Counted from the stretch's first letter, positions 32,625 to 42,073 are shown. The stretch: DNA of 64,000 nt from Rhodococcoides kroppenstedtii (GCF_900111805.1 NZ_FOJN01000012.1:100074-164073), one strand, 5' to 3'. Notes: a model not told the origin generated them from the sequence alone. Program-made: numbers and translations.

Positions 32625-34438
32625 CAGGCCGCGCTCGCGCGCAGGTCGGCGGTGGCCTTCTCGTCGATGGTCCACGAATCGACGTCCACGGCCACGCCGT
32701 AGTCCCGACGCGCGTCCTCGGCGGTGATGTACTCGTCCCACACGTCGCTCAGGACCTGGAAGGGGTCCCGCTCGAACGGGTTTCCGAATCCACCGCCGGA
32801 CGGCAACTTGATCTCGAGGGTGTCGCCGGACTTGATGGTCTCCTGGGTGACCTTCGAGTACAACACCTCCTCACGGTCCGTTCCGGCGTTGCGAGTGAAG
32901 GATCCGGAGACGCCGTCGTGGCCACCGAGCGCACCGGCGGGTGCGTCGGACCGGTTGTCCGCCTCAGAGCCGAGGAAGGTGTCGGTCTCCATGAGCCACT
33001 TGCGCACGCTGCCGATACCGCCGCGCCACTTGCCGGGAGCCGGTGCCTCGTCGCGCAATTCGTAGCGCAACGCCCGCATCGCGTGGTTGAGCTCGAGTTC
33101 TTCGATGGGGTTGTTGCGAGTGTTCGCCATGAGGGCGTCGACGGCATCCATGCCGTCCTTGCCGTTGCGGCCGCCGTAGGAACCCTCGTTGATCTCGATG
33201 TACACCCAGTAAGATTCGCCGTCGGGCGCGATGCCGGAGTAGGCGATGGCACACAGCGCGGCCGACGACCCGGCGACGGCGTGGTCCGGCAGAACCGGTG
33301 CCAGCGCAAGGTTGATCGAGTCGAAGACCCGGTTGACCTGGGAGAAACGTGCGAAGCACGACGCCGGGAAGTCCGGGTTGAAGATCGTGCCCTCCGGTGC
33401 ATACGCCTTGACCGGGCGGAAGCAGCCGTCGTTCTGGGGCACGAAGTCCTCGGAGACGTCCTCGTCGAGCAGGATCGTCCGGATCGCGGAGACCGCGACG
33501 GGCAGAACCGATCCCTCGAACGGCACGTTGAAGGCGGTGGGCACCTGACTGTTCGAGCCGGTGAGGTCGATGAGGATGTCCTCGCCGTCCACCTGCACCC
33601 GCACCGCGACCTTCAGCGGCTCGTCGCGGTTCTTGCCGTCGTCGTCGAGGTAGCCCAGGGGCGCCTCGTAACTGCCGTCCGGAATCTCGCGAATCTTGTT
33701 GCGCAGCTTGGTCTCGGAGTAGTCCATCCACCGCTCGCCGGCACTCATGACGGTGTCGAGTCCGTACTTCTCGAGCAGCTCGGTGAACCGCTTCTCGCCG
33801 ATGCGCGAGCACGCGATCAGAGCTTCGAGGTCGCCGCGGTTCTGCTCGGGGGTCCGCACGTTGTCCAGGATGTGCTGGATCAAATAGTCGTTGCGGACGC
33901 CGGCCTCGTAGATCTTCATCGAGTCCATGAGCTTGCCCTCGGCCCACACGTCGACGACGTCCATGCACAGGCCAGGGAAGTTGCCGCCCACGTCGGACAC
34001 GTGACCGGTGCAGCCGGCGAATCCGATGTGCTCACCCTCCCAGAAGATGGGGATGATGACGCCGTAGTCCGGCGAGTGCGCCGCGCCGTGGTACGGGTGG
34101 TTGTGCAGGATCACGTCGCCCGGCTTGTACGTACCGGCCAGTCGCCGGTTCACGCCGCGGATGTAGGCGGGGATCGAACCACAGTGCATCGGAGTGGAAT
34201 CCGACTCGCACAGCTCGCGCCCGTTGACGTCGAAGATGCCGGCGCCGAGGTCCTCGGACTCACGGATGAGGCTCGAGTACGCCATGCGGTAGAGGACCTG
34301 CGCCATCTCCTTCGCCATGGACTGCAGGGCGCCACCGATCACCCGCAGGGTGATGGGGTCGACGTCCACGTCGTTCCACGTGCGGGTGGCCTCGCCGGCG
34401 AGCGAGACTCCCGTCGTGGGCATCAGCGCCTTGCTCAT
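32624..34438 (-). CDS. hyuB: Hydantoinase B/oxoprolinase family subunit
   Basis: A 604-residue subunit of the HyuB type. DPITLRVIGGALQSMAKEMAQVLYRMAYSSLIRESEDLG at the N-terminus, the LHNHPYHGAAHSPDYG metal motif, and GGGFGNPFERDP at the C-terminus are family marks. With HyuA it forms an ATP-dependent hydrolase of cyclic amides (hydantoins, 5-oxoproline) or, in related enzymes, a carboxylase of ketones. The ATG overlaps the HyuA stop by 4 nt and its own stop overlaps the amidase start, giving a tight three-gene operon. No HyuC-like or acetone-carboxylase gamma gene is present, which favours the hydrolase reading. Confidence 0.88.
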   Translation of the reverse strand: MSKALMPTTGVSLAGEATRTWNDVDVDPITLRVIGGALQSMAKEMAQVLYRMAYSSLIRESEDLGAGIFDVNGRELCESDSTPMHCGSIPAYIRGVNRRLAGTYKPGDVILHNHPYHGAAHSPDYGVIIPIFWEGEHIGFAGCTGHVSDVGGNFPGLCMDVVDVWAEGKLMDSMKIYEAGVRNDYLIQHILDNVRTPEQNRGDLEALIACSRIGEKRFTELLEKYGLDTVMSAGERWMDYSETKLRNKIREIPDGSYEAPLGYLDDDGKNRDEPLKVAVRVQVDGEDILIDLTGSNSQVPTAFNVPFEGSVLPVAVSAIRTILLDEDVSEDFVPQNDGCFRPVKAYAPEGTIFNPDFPASCFARFSQVNRVFDSINLALAPVLPDHAVAGSSAALCAIAYSGIAPDGESYWVYIEINEGSYGGRNGKDGMDAVDALMANTRNNPIEELELNHAMRALRYELRDEAPAPGKWRGGIGSVRKWLMETDTFLGSEADNRSDAPAGALGGHDGVSGSFTRNAGTDREEVLYSKVTQETIKSGDTLEIKLPSGGGFGNPFERDPFQVLSDVWDEYITAEDARRDYGVAVDVDSWTIDEKATADLRASAA

Positions 34439-36516
34439 GCGGACTTCCTCTCGATGATGATGTGACCGACGGCGTCGACGGTGGCGTGCTGGTTCATGCC
34501 GATGATGGTGGTGGAGTCGAACTGCTCGACGATGGCCGGACCGCTGATCTCGTTGCCCGCCAACAGCTGCGAGCGCTCGTAGACCGGGGTGTCGACCCAC
34601 TCGGGGGCTGCGGTGTCGTCCTTCCAGAACAGCGCACGGGCCGTCGTCTTGATCGCGCCCGACGCATCCGCGGTGCCGCGCTCGATCTCGGCGATCTGCA
34701 CGTGCGGGACGGCGCCGACGCCGGTGACGCGCACGTTGACCAGCTGGACGGGCTTGTCGTCGAACCGCTGCGAGTACGTGCGGCCGTGGGCCTCGTGGAA
34801 CGCCTCCGCCGTCGTCTTGACCCAGACGTCGTCGATCTCGCCGTCCGGCGCCTGGACACGCAGCTCGTACCCCTGCCCGACGTAGCGGCAGTCGACACTG
34901 CGCTCGAGCGAGATGTTCTCCGGCGCGATGCCATCGGCTTCGAGCTGGGCGACGGCCTGCTTCGACAGGCGGTCGATCTGGTCCTTCAGCAGCTCGATGT
35001 CCGGGTCGGCCGACGACGTCCACACGGTGGTGGGCTCCTCGTACCGAATGTCGGTGGTCAGCAGGCCGACCGCCGAGGTGATGCCGGGGTGTCCGGGGAC
35101 GATGACGCGCGGGATCCCGAGCTGATCGGCGATCTGCCAGGCGAACAGCGGTCCGGCGCCGCCCTCGGCGATGAGGGAGAAGTCGCGCGGGTCGTAACCC
35201 TTGCGCACCGAGTGCAGACTGATGGCCTCGGTCATGGAATGCGCCAGGATCTTGAAGATGCCCATGGCGGCCTCGTCGATCGAGGTGTTCAGCTTGTCCG
35301 CGATGTGCGTCTGGATCGCGGTGCGCGCGAGCTCCGGCTGCACCTCCATGGTGCCGGACAGGAAGCTGTTCTCGCGGAGCCAGCCCATCATGACCATGGC
35401 GTCGGTCGACGTCGGCTCGGTTCCGCCGCGCCCGTAACAGGCGGGGCCGGGGACGGCGCCTGCGCTGCGCGTTCCGACGCGGAACATGCCGCCGTCGTCG
35501 ACGACGGCGATGGACCCACCGCCCGCGCCGATGGTGTCCACATCGGCCATGGGCACCATGGCGTGGTAATCGCCGATCCTGGTGTCCAGCAGGTGCTTCA
35601 TGCGCAGCGCGCCGTCCGGTGCGACACCGACGTCGGCGGACGTCCCACCGACGTCGAGGGTGATGACGCTGGGGTAGCCCGACGCCTTGCCGATCGCGCA
35701 GCCGCCGAGCAGTCCGGCGATCACGCCGCTGGTGAGCAGCGAGACGGGAATCTCGGTGGCGCTGCGGGAGGTGACGAGGCCACCGGCCGACGTCATGAGG
35801 TGGACGTCCTCGCCGACCTGCGCGTCGCGCGCCTTGCGGGCGAGGTTCTCGATGTACTGACTCGTCTTCGGTCCGATGAACGCGTTGAGCGCCGCCGTCG
35901 AGAAGCGTTCGTACTCACGATATTGCGGCGCGACCTCGCTCGAGAGGGAGACGAAGACGCCGGGGAACTCCTCGGCGATGATGGCCTTGACCCGCTGCTC
36001 GTGCGTGGGGTTGCGGTAGGAGTGCAGGAACGCCACCGCGATGGCCTGGACGCCGCGCTCGCGCAGCAGGCGAACCTGCTCACGCACCGTGTCCTCGTCG
36101 AGCGGGGTGAGGACGTTTCCGGCGGCGTCGATGCGCTCGGGTACCACGCGGCGATTGCGGCGCGGGACCAGCTGCCACTTCTGCCAGGGCAGGTCCTGGT
36201 AGTTGGAGTAGTTCAGCGGGCGCTTCTTGCGGGCGATGTGCAGGAGGTCGCGGAACCCCTCCGTGGTGATCATGCCGACGTCGCACCCGTTGTGCTCGAG
36301 AACGATGTTGGTGGCCACGGTGGTGCCGTGGAAGAACATGTCGATCTCGGACGGGTCGATGCCGGCGCGCTCGGCGAGGACGGCGATGCCGTCCATCGTG
36401 CCGATCGACGGATCGTGGTTGGTCGACGGCGTCTTGTGGACCACCACCGTGCCGTCGTCGTCCCACAGCACCAGGTCGGTGAAGGTGCCACCGACGTCGA
36501 CTCCGATTCGTTTCAT
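34435..36516 (-). CDS. hyuA: Hydantoinase A/oxoprolinase family ATPase subunit
   Basis: A 693-residue ASKHA-fold ATPase subunit. IGVDVGGTFTDLVLWD (4-19) is the phosphate-1 loop, FHGTTVATNIVLEHNG the second, and ITLDVGGTSADVG near residue 280 a third. MADVDTIGAGGGSIAVVD and the C-terminal VEQFDSTTIIGM are family-typical. The start codon is chosen at the motif-proximal ATG; the frame is open further upstream but that region is the intergenic promoter. It is divergent from the GntR regulator, with a 15-bp palindrome at 36707-36721 between them, so the operon is probably under GntR control. Confidence 0.88.
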   Translation of the reverse strand: MKRIGVDVGGTFTDLVLWDDDGTVVVHKTPSTNHDPSIGTMDGIAVLAERAGIDPSEIDMFFHGTTVATNIVLEHNGCDVGMITTEGFRDLLHIARKKRPLNYSNYQDLPWQKWQLVPRRNRRVVPERIDAAGNVLTPLDEDTVREQVRLLRERGVQAIAVAFLHSYRNPTHEQRVKAIIAEEFPGVFVSLSSEVAPQYREYERFSTAALNAFIGPKTSQYIENLARKARDAQVGEDVHLMTSAGGLVTSRSATEIPVSLLTSGVIAGLLGGCAIGKASGYPSVITLDVGGTSADVGVAPDGALRMKHLLDTRIGDYHAMVPMADVDTIGAGGGSIAVVDDGGMFRVGTRSAGAVPGPACYGRGGTEPTSTDAMVMMGWLRENSFLSGTMEVQPELARTAIQTHIADKLNTSIDEAAMGIFKILAHSMTEAISLHSVRKGYDPRDFSLIAEGGAGPLFAWQIADQLGIPRVIVPGHPGITSAVGLLTTDIRYEEPTTVWTSSADPDIELLKDQIDRLSKQAVAQLEADGIAPENISLERSVDCRYVGQGYELRVQAPDGEIDDVWVKTTAEAFHEAHGRTYSQRFDDKPVQLVNVRVTGVGAVPHVQIAEIERGTADASGAIKTTARALFWKDDTAAPEWVDTPVYERSQLLAGNEISGPAIVEQFDSTTIIGMNQHATVDAVGHIIIERKSA

Positions 36517-36706
36517 GGGCCATCCGTTTCTGCTGTCGGCGCTCGCGTGAGGAGCGGGAGGTCGGGCCGTGCGAGGCCGGTGCCGAAGATCCGAGTTCGC
36601 CGCTCGGGACGCGCGATGCGGGCCCGGTGTCGGAGTCTCGGAGGTGATCGTGGCCGCCCTGTTCGGGTGACACGAGTCATAGTGCTCCAAGTGTGTTTCG
36701 AAAGCA

Positions 36707-36721
36707 ATACCTCAGATGTTT
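36707..36721. promoter_or_regulatory. Candidate GntR (FadR/FCD) operator, hyuA side
   Basis: ATACCTCAGATGTTT is an imperfect match (two mismatches) to the palindrome AAnCATCnGATGnTT seen before the MaoC operon. It shares the half site GATGTTT. It lies in the hyuA-gntR divergent region. Confidence 0.5.
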
Positions 36722-36870
36722 CGGGCGCGTGACGCCTCGATCGAGCCACCTGACACCCCCGCCCCGCCTGGATCCCGACGAAAGAGCCGATCTTTACCTG
36801 TTTCGCGGCGGCACGCTCAACCGCCGCCGGAGCCAGCGTCCTCGCGCTACGCTCGGGCGGTCAAGCCCCG

Positions 36871-36900
36871 GCGACCCCGACGAGAGCGACCCCGACGAGA
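36871..36900. repeat. 15-bp perfect tandem duplication before the GntR start
   Basis: GCGACCCCGACGAGA occurs twice in a row, ending 13 nt before the GTG. It takes the position of the ribosome binding site and may affect translation, or be a replication slip. Confidence 0.75.
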
Positions 36901-36913
36901 GGCCCGTTCGACC

Positions 36914-37633
36914 GTGACCGACACCCCGACCAAGTCCGGCCCCGCCTACGCGGTGCTCGCCGCGCGGTTGCGCGAACGCATCCTCTCCGGCGATCTCCAG
37001 CCCGGTGAGCGCCTGCCCGGCGACGCGGAGCTGACGGCGGAGTTCGGCGTCGGACGCAGCACCATCCGCGAGGCCCTGCGATCACTGGCGAGTCAGAACC
37101 TCATCCACACCACCCGCGGCGTGACCGGCGGCAGCTTCGTGGCCACGCCCAGCGTGGGCCACATCAGCGAGCACCTCGAGACGGGCGTCGCGCTGATGAC
37201 GGCGGCGGAGACCGTGACGGTCGATCAGTTGATGGAGGTCCGCAACCTCATGGAGGTGCCGGCGGCAGGGCTGGCCGCGTTCCGGCGCACCGAGGAGGAT
37301 CTGGCTCGGCTGCGGGACACCATCTTCGATCCCACCGAGACGCAGGGACCGGACACCTTCGCCAAGAACCAGGAGTTCCACCTGGTGCTGCTGCGCGCGA
37401 GCCGCAACCCCCTCCTGGAGCTCATCACGGCGCCCGTCTTCCGCGTGCTGTCCAAGCGCTTCGGCCGCGACCATGCACCCGAGGGGTTCTGGGAATGCGT
37501 GGACCACGATCACCGCGCCATCCTCGAGGTGGTCGAGGCCGGGGACTCGATGACCGCGATGAACGAGATGCGGCGGCATCTGGACCACCTGGGCGGCTCG
37601 TACCGGCAGATGGACACCCTGCGCACCCCGTAA
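36914..37633 (+). CDS. GntR-family regulator, FadR/FCD subfamily
   Basis: A 239-residue regulator with an N-terminal winged helix (VLAARLRERILSGDLQPGERLPGDAELTAEFGVGRSTIREALRSLAS) and a C-terminal FCD ligand domain with metal-binding residues around LMEVRNLMEVPAAG, NQEFHLVLLRASRNPLL and DHDHRAILEVVEAGD. Such proteins sense carboxylic or acyl-CoA ligands. The GTG start follows the tandem GCGACCCCGACGAGA repeat. The gene sits between the hyuAB-amidase and MaoC operons, and similar palindromes occur in both flanking promoters, so it probably regulates both. Confidence 0.9.
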   Translation: MTDTPTKSGPAYAVLAARLRERILSGDLQPGERLPGDAELTAEFGVGRSTIREALRSLASQNLIHTTRGVTGGSFVATPSVGHISEHLETGVALMTAAETVTVDQLMEVRNLMEVPAAGLAAFRRTEEDLARLRDTIFDPTETQGPDTFAKNQEFHLVLLRASRNPLLELITAPVFRVLSKRFGRDHAPEGFWECVDHDHRAILEVVEAGDSMTAMNEMRRHLDHLGGSYRQMDTLRTP

Positions 37634-37702
37634 CCCTAAAAGATCTGCTCTTTTGTCCTCGTCCCGCCTCGTCAACTCGTCACATCGGGTCCGTTCATTC
37701 TC

Positions 37703-37732
37703 TTGACGCCGTAATCATCTGATGTTTAGTGT
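37703..37732 (+). promoter_or_regulatory. Promoter of the MaoC operon with embedded palindrome
   Basis: TTGACG (37703-37708) is a good -35 and TAGTGT (37727-37732) a possible -10 at 18 bp. Between them lies AATCATCTGATGTTT (37713-37727), a near-perfect palindrome AAnCATC-n-GATGnTT. A regulator bound there would block RNA polymerase. Confidence 0.6.
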
Positions 37733-37771
37733 CGAGACACAGACTTCGCAGACTCGACACGAGGAGATTCC

Positions 37772-38320
37772 GTGGCAACCCACCCGGCCGTTCTGGGGCG
37801 CTTCTTCGAGGATTACGTGGTGGGGGACGTGTACCAGCACCCCCTGGGCCGCACGATCACCGAGACCGACAACACGTGGATCACGTTGCTGTCGATGAAC
37901 ACCAACCAGAACCACTTCAACGCGCACCTCGCCGCGCAGAACCCCATCACCGAGGGTCGGGTGATCGTCAACTCCGGCTTCACCGTCGCCGTGGTGCTGG
38001 GCATCTCGGTGCTCGACATGAGCCAGAACGCCATCTCGAACCTCGCGTTCACCGACATCAGGATGTCGCACCCGGTCTACGAGGGCGACACCCTCTACGC
38101 CGAGAGCATCTGCACCGGCCTCCGCAAGTCCGAGTCGCGCCCCTATGCCGGCATTGTCTCCATGATCACCCGTGGCCTCAATCAGGATGGCGTCGAGGTC
38201 ATTTCGTGGAAGCGCTCGGTCATGGTCGCCACGCGGGAGAGCGGCATCGGCCAGAACTATTTCCCCGAAGCACAGAACGGGCCGCTGCAGCTGCCCGAGG
38301 AGAAGGGTGCCACCGCATGA
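37772..38320 (+). CDS. MaoC-family hydratase (enoyl-CoA/mesaconyl-CoA hydratase type)
   Basis: A 182-residue single hotdog-fold hydratase. FFEDYVVGDVYQHPLGRTITETDN at the N-terminus and MNTNQNHFNAHLAAQ (the hydratase-2 motif, with Asn/His positions) place it with the MaoC proteins that occur beside CitE-like lyases and acyl-CoA dehydrogenases in mycobacteria. ESRPYAGIVSMITRGLNQDG is the second conserved block. It would hydrate an unsaturated acyl-CoA, possibly a C5-dicarboxylyl-CoA. First gene of a five-gene operon; GAGGAGA precedes the GTG. Its stop overlaps the CoA-transferase ATG. Confidence 0.85.
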   Translation: MATHPAVLGRFFEDYVVGDVYQHPLGRTITETDNTWITLLSMNTNQNHFNAHLAAQNPITEGRVIVNSGFTVAVVLGISVLDMSQNAISNLAFTDIRMSHPVYEGDTLYAESICTGLRKSESRPYAGIVSMITRGLNQDGVEVISWKRSVMVATRESGIGQNYFPEAQNGPLQLPEEKGATA

Positions 38321-39525
38321 AGCCACTCGAGGACGTCCGCATCATCTCGCTCGAGCAGTACGGCGCCGGCCCGTTCGGCAGCCTCCATCTCGCCGACCTC
38401 GGTGCCGACGTCATCAAGATCGAGGACCCGAACGCCGGCGGCGACGTCGGCCGCTATGTCCCCCCGTTCAACGAGGGCGAGGACTCGCTGTTCTTCGAGT
38501 CGTTCAACCGGAACAAGCGCAGCCTTTCGCTCGACTTGTCGACTCCGGCCGGGCGCAGCGTGTTCGAGGACCTGGTGCGCGGCGCGGACGCGGTGTACTC
38601 CAACCTGCGCGGCGACGTTCCGGCCAAGATCGGCATCACGTACGACGATCTCAAGCATCTGAACCCCGCCATCGTGTGCTGCAGCCTCACCGGATTCGGC
38701 ATGACCGGCCCGCGGGCCAAGGAGCCCGGCTACGACTACATCCTGCAGGGCCTCGCCGGCTGGATGTCGGTCACCGGCGACCCGGACGGTCCGCCCACGA
38801 AATCCGGTCTTTCGCTGGTGGATTACTCCGGCGGGTTCGTCGCCGCGATCAGCCTGCTGTCCGGACTCCACGCCGCGCGTCGCGACGGCATCGGCGGCGA
38901 CTGCGACGTCTCGCTCTACGACACCGCGATGAGCCTGCTCACCTACCCCGCCACGTGGCACCTGAACGCCGGCTTCGAGCCCGTGCGGACCAAGAACTCC
39001 GCCCACCCGTCGCTGGTCCCGTTCCAGGCCTTCGAAGCGAGCGACGGCTGGCTGATCGTCGGCTGCGCGAAGGAGAAGTTCTGGGAGCGACTGGTCGTCG
39101 CCATCGGACGCCCGGAACTCGGCCAGGACCCCCGCTTCACCAGCTTCGCCCTGCGCGGACAGAACAAGGACGTCCTGCTCCCAATGCTCGAGGACACCTT
39201 CGCCACGAACACCGTGGCGCACTGGCTGTCGCTGCTCGGCCCCGCCGGAGTCCCCTCGGGACCGATCAACGACGTCGCCCACGCCCTCACCGAACCTCAC
39301 ACGCTCGCACGCAATCTCGTCGTCGAGACCGAGCATCCGGTGTACGACACGGTGAAGCAGGTCGCGTCGCCGGTCAACTTCGGTCCCGAGCGTCCGACAT
39401 ACCGCCGCGCCCCGCGTCGCAACGAGGACTTCGCCGACGTCGTGAAGGAGCTGGGATACGACGCGGACCGGGTGGCCGACCTCTCGTCGGGCGGCGCCTT
39501 CGGACCGGTCGAGGCCACCGTATGA
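38317..39525 (+). CDS. Class III CoA-transferase (CaiB/BaiF family)
   Basis: A 402-residue class III CoA-transferase: VRIISLEQYGAGPFGSLHLADLGADVIKIEDP at the N-terminus, NRNKRSLSLDLSTPAGR, the GFGMTGPRAKEPGYDYILQGLAG active-site region (the catalytic Asp is in GYDY), and ISLLSGLHAARRDGIG. It transfers CoA between acids, activating the pathway substrate without ATP. The ATG overlaps the MaoC stop and its own stop overlaps the PrpD start. With the hydratase and CitE-like lyase this resembles Mct/Mch/Mcl or itaconate-degradation gene sets, but the substrate is inferred. Confidence 0.9.
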   Translation: MKPLEDVRIISLEQYGAGPFGSLHLADLGADVIKIEDPNAGGDVGRYVPPFNEGEDSLFFESFNRNKRSLSLDLSTPAGRSVFEDLVRGADAVYSNLRGDVPAKIGITYDDLKHLNPAIVCCSLTGFGMTGPRAKEPGYDYILQGLAGWMSVTGDPDGPPTKSGLSLVDYSGGFVAAISLLSGLHAARRDGIGGDCDVSLYDTAMSLLTYPATWHLNAGFEPVRTKNSAHPSLVPFQAFEASDGWLIVGCAKEKFWERLVVAIGRPELGQDPRFTSFALRGQNKDVLLPMLEDTFATNTVAHWLSLLGPAGVPSGPINDVAHALTEPHTLARNLVVETEHPVYDTVKQVASPVNFGPERPTYRRAPRRNEDFADVVKELGYDADRVADLSSGGAFGPVEATV

Positions 39526-40892
39526 CCTCGACCGTGCTTGCCGAGTGGGCGGCCGACCTCGGTCTGCCCGACCTGTCCCACGACGTTCGTCACGCGACAG
39601 CCCGGCATCTGATGGACGGCGTCGGGAACGCCATTGCCGCAGCACGTCTCGGCTACGGTCGTCCCGCGTGGACGGTGGCCACCGCGCTCGGCGGTCCCCC
39701 CGAGGCCCGGCCGCTGACCGGGACGCAGGCGCTGTCGGCGCCGGCCGCCGCCTTCGCCACCGGGGTGATGGTGCACGCGCTGGACTTCGACGACACCCAC
39801 GCCGGAGCGCTCGTCCACGCCACCGCCGTCACCCTCCCCGCCGCCATCGCGGTCGGTCAGGAAAAGCAGTCGTCCGGGGCCGACGTCCTGCTCGCCGGGG
39901 CCATCGGTCTCGAAACCGCCTGCCGTCTCGGCGCAGTCAGCCCCCACGGGTTCCATTCCGGTGGTGTCCATGCGACCGGCGCCGTCGGACCACTGGTGGC
40001 CGCGCTCGTCGCGGGCCGGCTGTCCCGGCTCCCCTCGGCGACCCTGATCCACGCCCTCGGCATCGCCGGGTCGTCCGGCGCCGGCCTGCTCGAGTTCCTC
40101 GACACCGACGCCGACACCAAGGCGCTGCACCCCGGCTCGGCGAGCCTGAACGGGGTTCTCGCCGCTCGTCTCGCCGCGGCCGGCGCCACCGGACCGTCGT
40201 CCGTGCTCGAAGGGCGACGCGGCCTCTACGCCGCGCTGACGACGCGGCCCGCCGACTTCACCGCGCTCACCGAGGGTCTCGGAACCCGCTGGGAAGCAAC
40301 GCGTATCGGGATCAAGCCGTACCCGAGCTGCCAGTTGATGCACGTCGCCCTCGACGCGGTGTCCGCCGCCGTGGCCGGTCACGACGTCGCCGCGTCCGAC
40401 ATCGCCGACGTCGAAGTGGCCGTGCATTCGGATTCGCTCCCGATCGTCTGCGGCCCCAACGCCGGCGTCGCGGCCCCGAGGAGCACCTACGACGGCAAGT
40501 TCGACCTGCCCTGGAGTGTCGCCGCGTTGCTGCACGACGGCGTCGTCGACGTCGCCACCTACACCGACGAGTCCATCGCGCGCGCCGACGTGCTCGCCAC
40601 CGCGCGTCGCGTCCGCTCGGTAGAGCTGGCCACCGACGGGCCGGCCGCCGCCGCACCGGGTCGCGCCGTCGTCACCCTCACGGACGGCCGCGTCCTCACC
40701 GGCACCGTCGACGGAAGTCGAGGCAGCGCAGCACTTCCGCTGTCCGACGACGACCTTACCGACAAGTTCATGGCCAACTGCGGCCACCGGCCGCGGGCGA
40801 AGGAACTGTCCGCACGGTTGCTCGACCTCGCCGGCGAATCGGACCTCACCGCGGTCCTCGACCTCGCCGCCGCCCTCGCTTCTTCTTCCTAG
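39522..40892 (+). CDS. MmgE/PrpD-family protein
   Basis: A 456-residue MmgE/PrpD protein: LMDGVGNAIAAARLGYG near the N-terminus, HALDFDDTHAGALVHATAVTLPAAIA (the DDTH motif), GFHSGGVHATGAVGPL, and IGIKPYPSCQLMHVALDA with the KPY-C-x-H signature. The family includes 2-methylcitrate dehydratase, cis-aconitate decarboxylase and iminodisuccinate epimerase. The presence here beside CoA-transferase and CitE-like genes suggests handling of an itaconate- or aconitate-like acid. The start overlaps the preceding stop (ATGA). Confidence 0.87.
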   Translation: MTSTVLAEWAADLGLPDLSHDVRHATARHLMDGVGNAIAAARLGYGRPAWTVATALGGPPEARPLTGTQALSAPAAAFATGVMVHALDFDDTHAGALVHATAVTLPAAIAVGQEKQSSGADVLLAGAIGLETACRLGAVSPHGFHSGGVHATGAVGPLVAALVAGRLSRLPSATLIHALGIAGSSGAGLLEFLDTDADTKALHPGSASLNGVLAARLAAAGATGPSSVLEGRRGLYAALTTRPADFTALTEGLGTRWEATRIGIKPYPSCQLMHVALDAVSAAVAGHDVAASDIADVEVAVHSDSLPIVCGPNAGVAAPRSTYDGKFDLPWSVAALLHDGVVDVATYTDESIARADVLATARRVRSVELATDGPAAAAPGRAVVTLTDGRVLTGTVDGSRGSAALPLSDDDLTDKFMANCGHRPRAKELSARLLDLAGESDLTAVLDLAAALASSS

Positions 40893-40909
40893 AACACAAA
40901 GGACTCACC

Positions 40910-42073
40910 ATGGACTTCACGTTCGACGAACAGCAGACCGCGTTCCGCAAGGCCCTCCGCACCTTCGTGGACAAGGAGATCGTGCCCGTCGCGAGTGAGT
41001 GGGAGCGCTCCGGCCGCTACCCCACCGAGATCGTCGACCACATGAAGGCGATGGGTCTCTTCGGCATCACCACGCCGGAGGAGTACGGCGGCATCGACCT
41101 CGACAAGGTCTCGTTCACCCTCGTCTACGAGGAACTCGCCCGCGGGTGGATGGGCATCGCCGGCATCGTGGGCAGCCACAACCTCTCGTGCTGGATGATC
41201 GCCAAGCACGGCACCGAGGAGCAGAAGCAGTCGTTGCTGCCCAAGCTGTCCGCGGGTGAGTGGCGCACGGGCGTCGGCCTCACCGAGCCGGGCGCCGGCA
41301 CCGACCTGCAGGGCATCAAGACCACCGCCAAGCGCGACGGTGACCACTACGTCGTCAACGGCGCCAAGACGTGGATCACCAACGCGCGCCACGCGAACGT
41401 GTTGCCGGTCCTGGTGAAGACGGACTCCTCGGCCACCCCGCCCCACAAGGGCATGAGCCTGCTGCTGATCGACACCTCCACCGAGGGCTTCGAGGTGCAG
41501 CGGGACATGGGCAAGCTCGGCTACAAGGGCACCGAGTCCTGCGAGATCACCCTCGAGAACGTGCGCGTCCCGGTCGACGCCCTCCTCGGCGGCGTCGAGG
41601 GACGCGGTCTGCAGCAGGCTCTCTCGGGCCTCGAGATCGGTCGCCTCAACATCGCCGGCCGCAGCGTCGGCATCGCCCAGGCCGCGTACGACGCCGCGCT
41701 CCAGTACGCGAAGGAGCGCACGGCGTTCGGTCAGCCGATCGCCGACTTCCAGGCCATCCAGCTCAAGATCGCCGACATCGCCACGCAGCTGCAGGCCGCC
41801 CGACTCATGACGTACTGGGCTGCCTCGCAGGCGGACTCGGGCAAGCGCGTCGACATGGAGGCCGGGATGGCCAAGTACTTCGCCTCCGAGACCGCCATCA
41901 CCGCGAGCCTCGAAGCCATGCGCATCCACGGCGGCTACGGCTACTCCACCGAGTTCGTGGTCGAGCGCCTCTACCGCGACGCTCCCCTCATGGCCATCGG
42001 CGAGGGCACCAACGACATCATGCGCACGGTCATCGCCAAGTCCCTCGTCGCGGGCACGAGCGTGATCGGGTGA
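40910..42073 (+). CDS. Acyl-CoA dehydrogenase
   Basis: A 387-residue FAD-dependent acyl-CoA dehydrogenase. GVGLTEPGAGTDLQGIKTTA (FAD/substrate loop), VNGAKTWITNARHANVL, and the C-terminal IHGGYGYSTEFVVERLYRDAPLMAIGEGTNDI (catalytic Glu in the GEGTNDI region) are present. AAAGGA lies 6 nt before the ATG. It would introduce the double bond that the MaoC hydratase then hydrates. Its stop overlaps the GTG of the CitE-like gene. Confidence 0.93.
   Translation: MDFTFDEQQTAFRKALRTFVDKEIVPVASEWERSGRYPTEIVDHMKAMGLFGITTPEEYGGIDLDKVSFTLVYEELARGWMGIAGIVGSHNLSCWMIAKHGTEEQKQSLLPKLSAGEWRTGVGLTEPGAGTDLQGIKTTAKRDGDHYVVNGAKTWITNARHANVLPVLVKTDSSATPPHKGMSLLLIDTSTEGFEVQRDMGKLGYKGTESCEITLENVRVPVDALLGGVEGRGLQQALSGLEIGRLNIAGRSVGIAQAAYDAALQYAKERTAFGQPIADFQAIQLKIADIATQLQAARLMTYWAASQADSGKRVDMEAGMAKYFASETAITASLEAMRIHGGYGYSTEFVVERLYRDAPLMAIGEGTNDIMRTVIAKSLVAGTSVIG

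Larger units (their letters stand above)
36517..36913. other. 397-bp regulatory gap between hyuA and the GntR gene
   Basis: No gene is evident. It holds a candidate GntR palindrome (36707-36721), a TTTCGAAA palindrome at about 36696-36703, and a 15-bp tandem duplication (36871-36900) directly before the GntR start. Confidence 0.7.
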
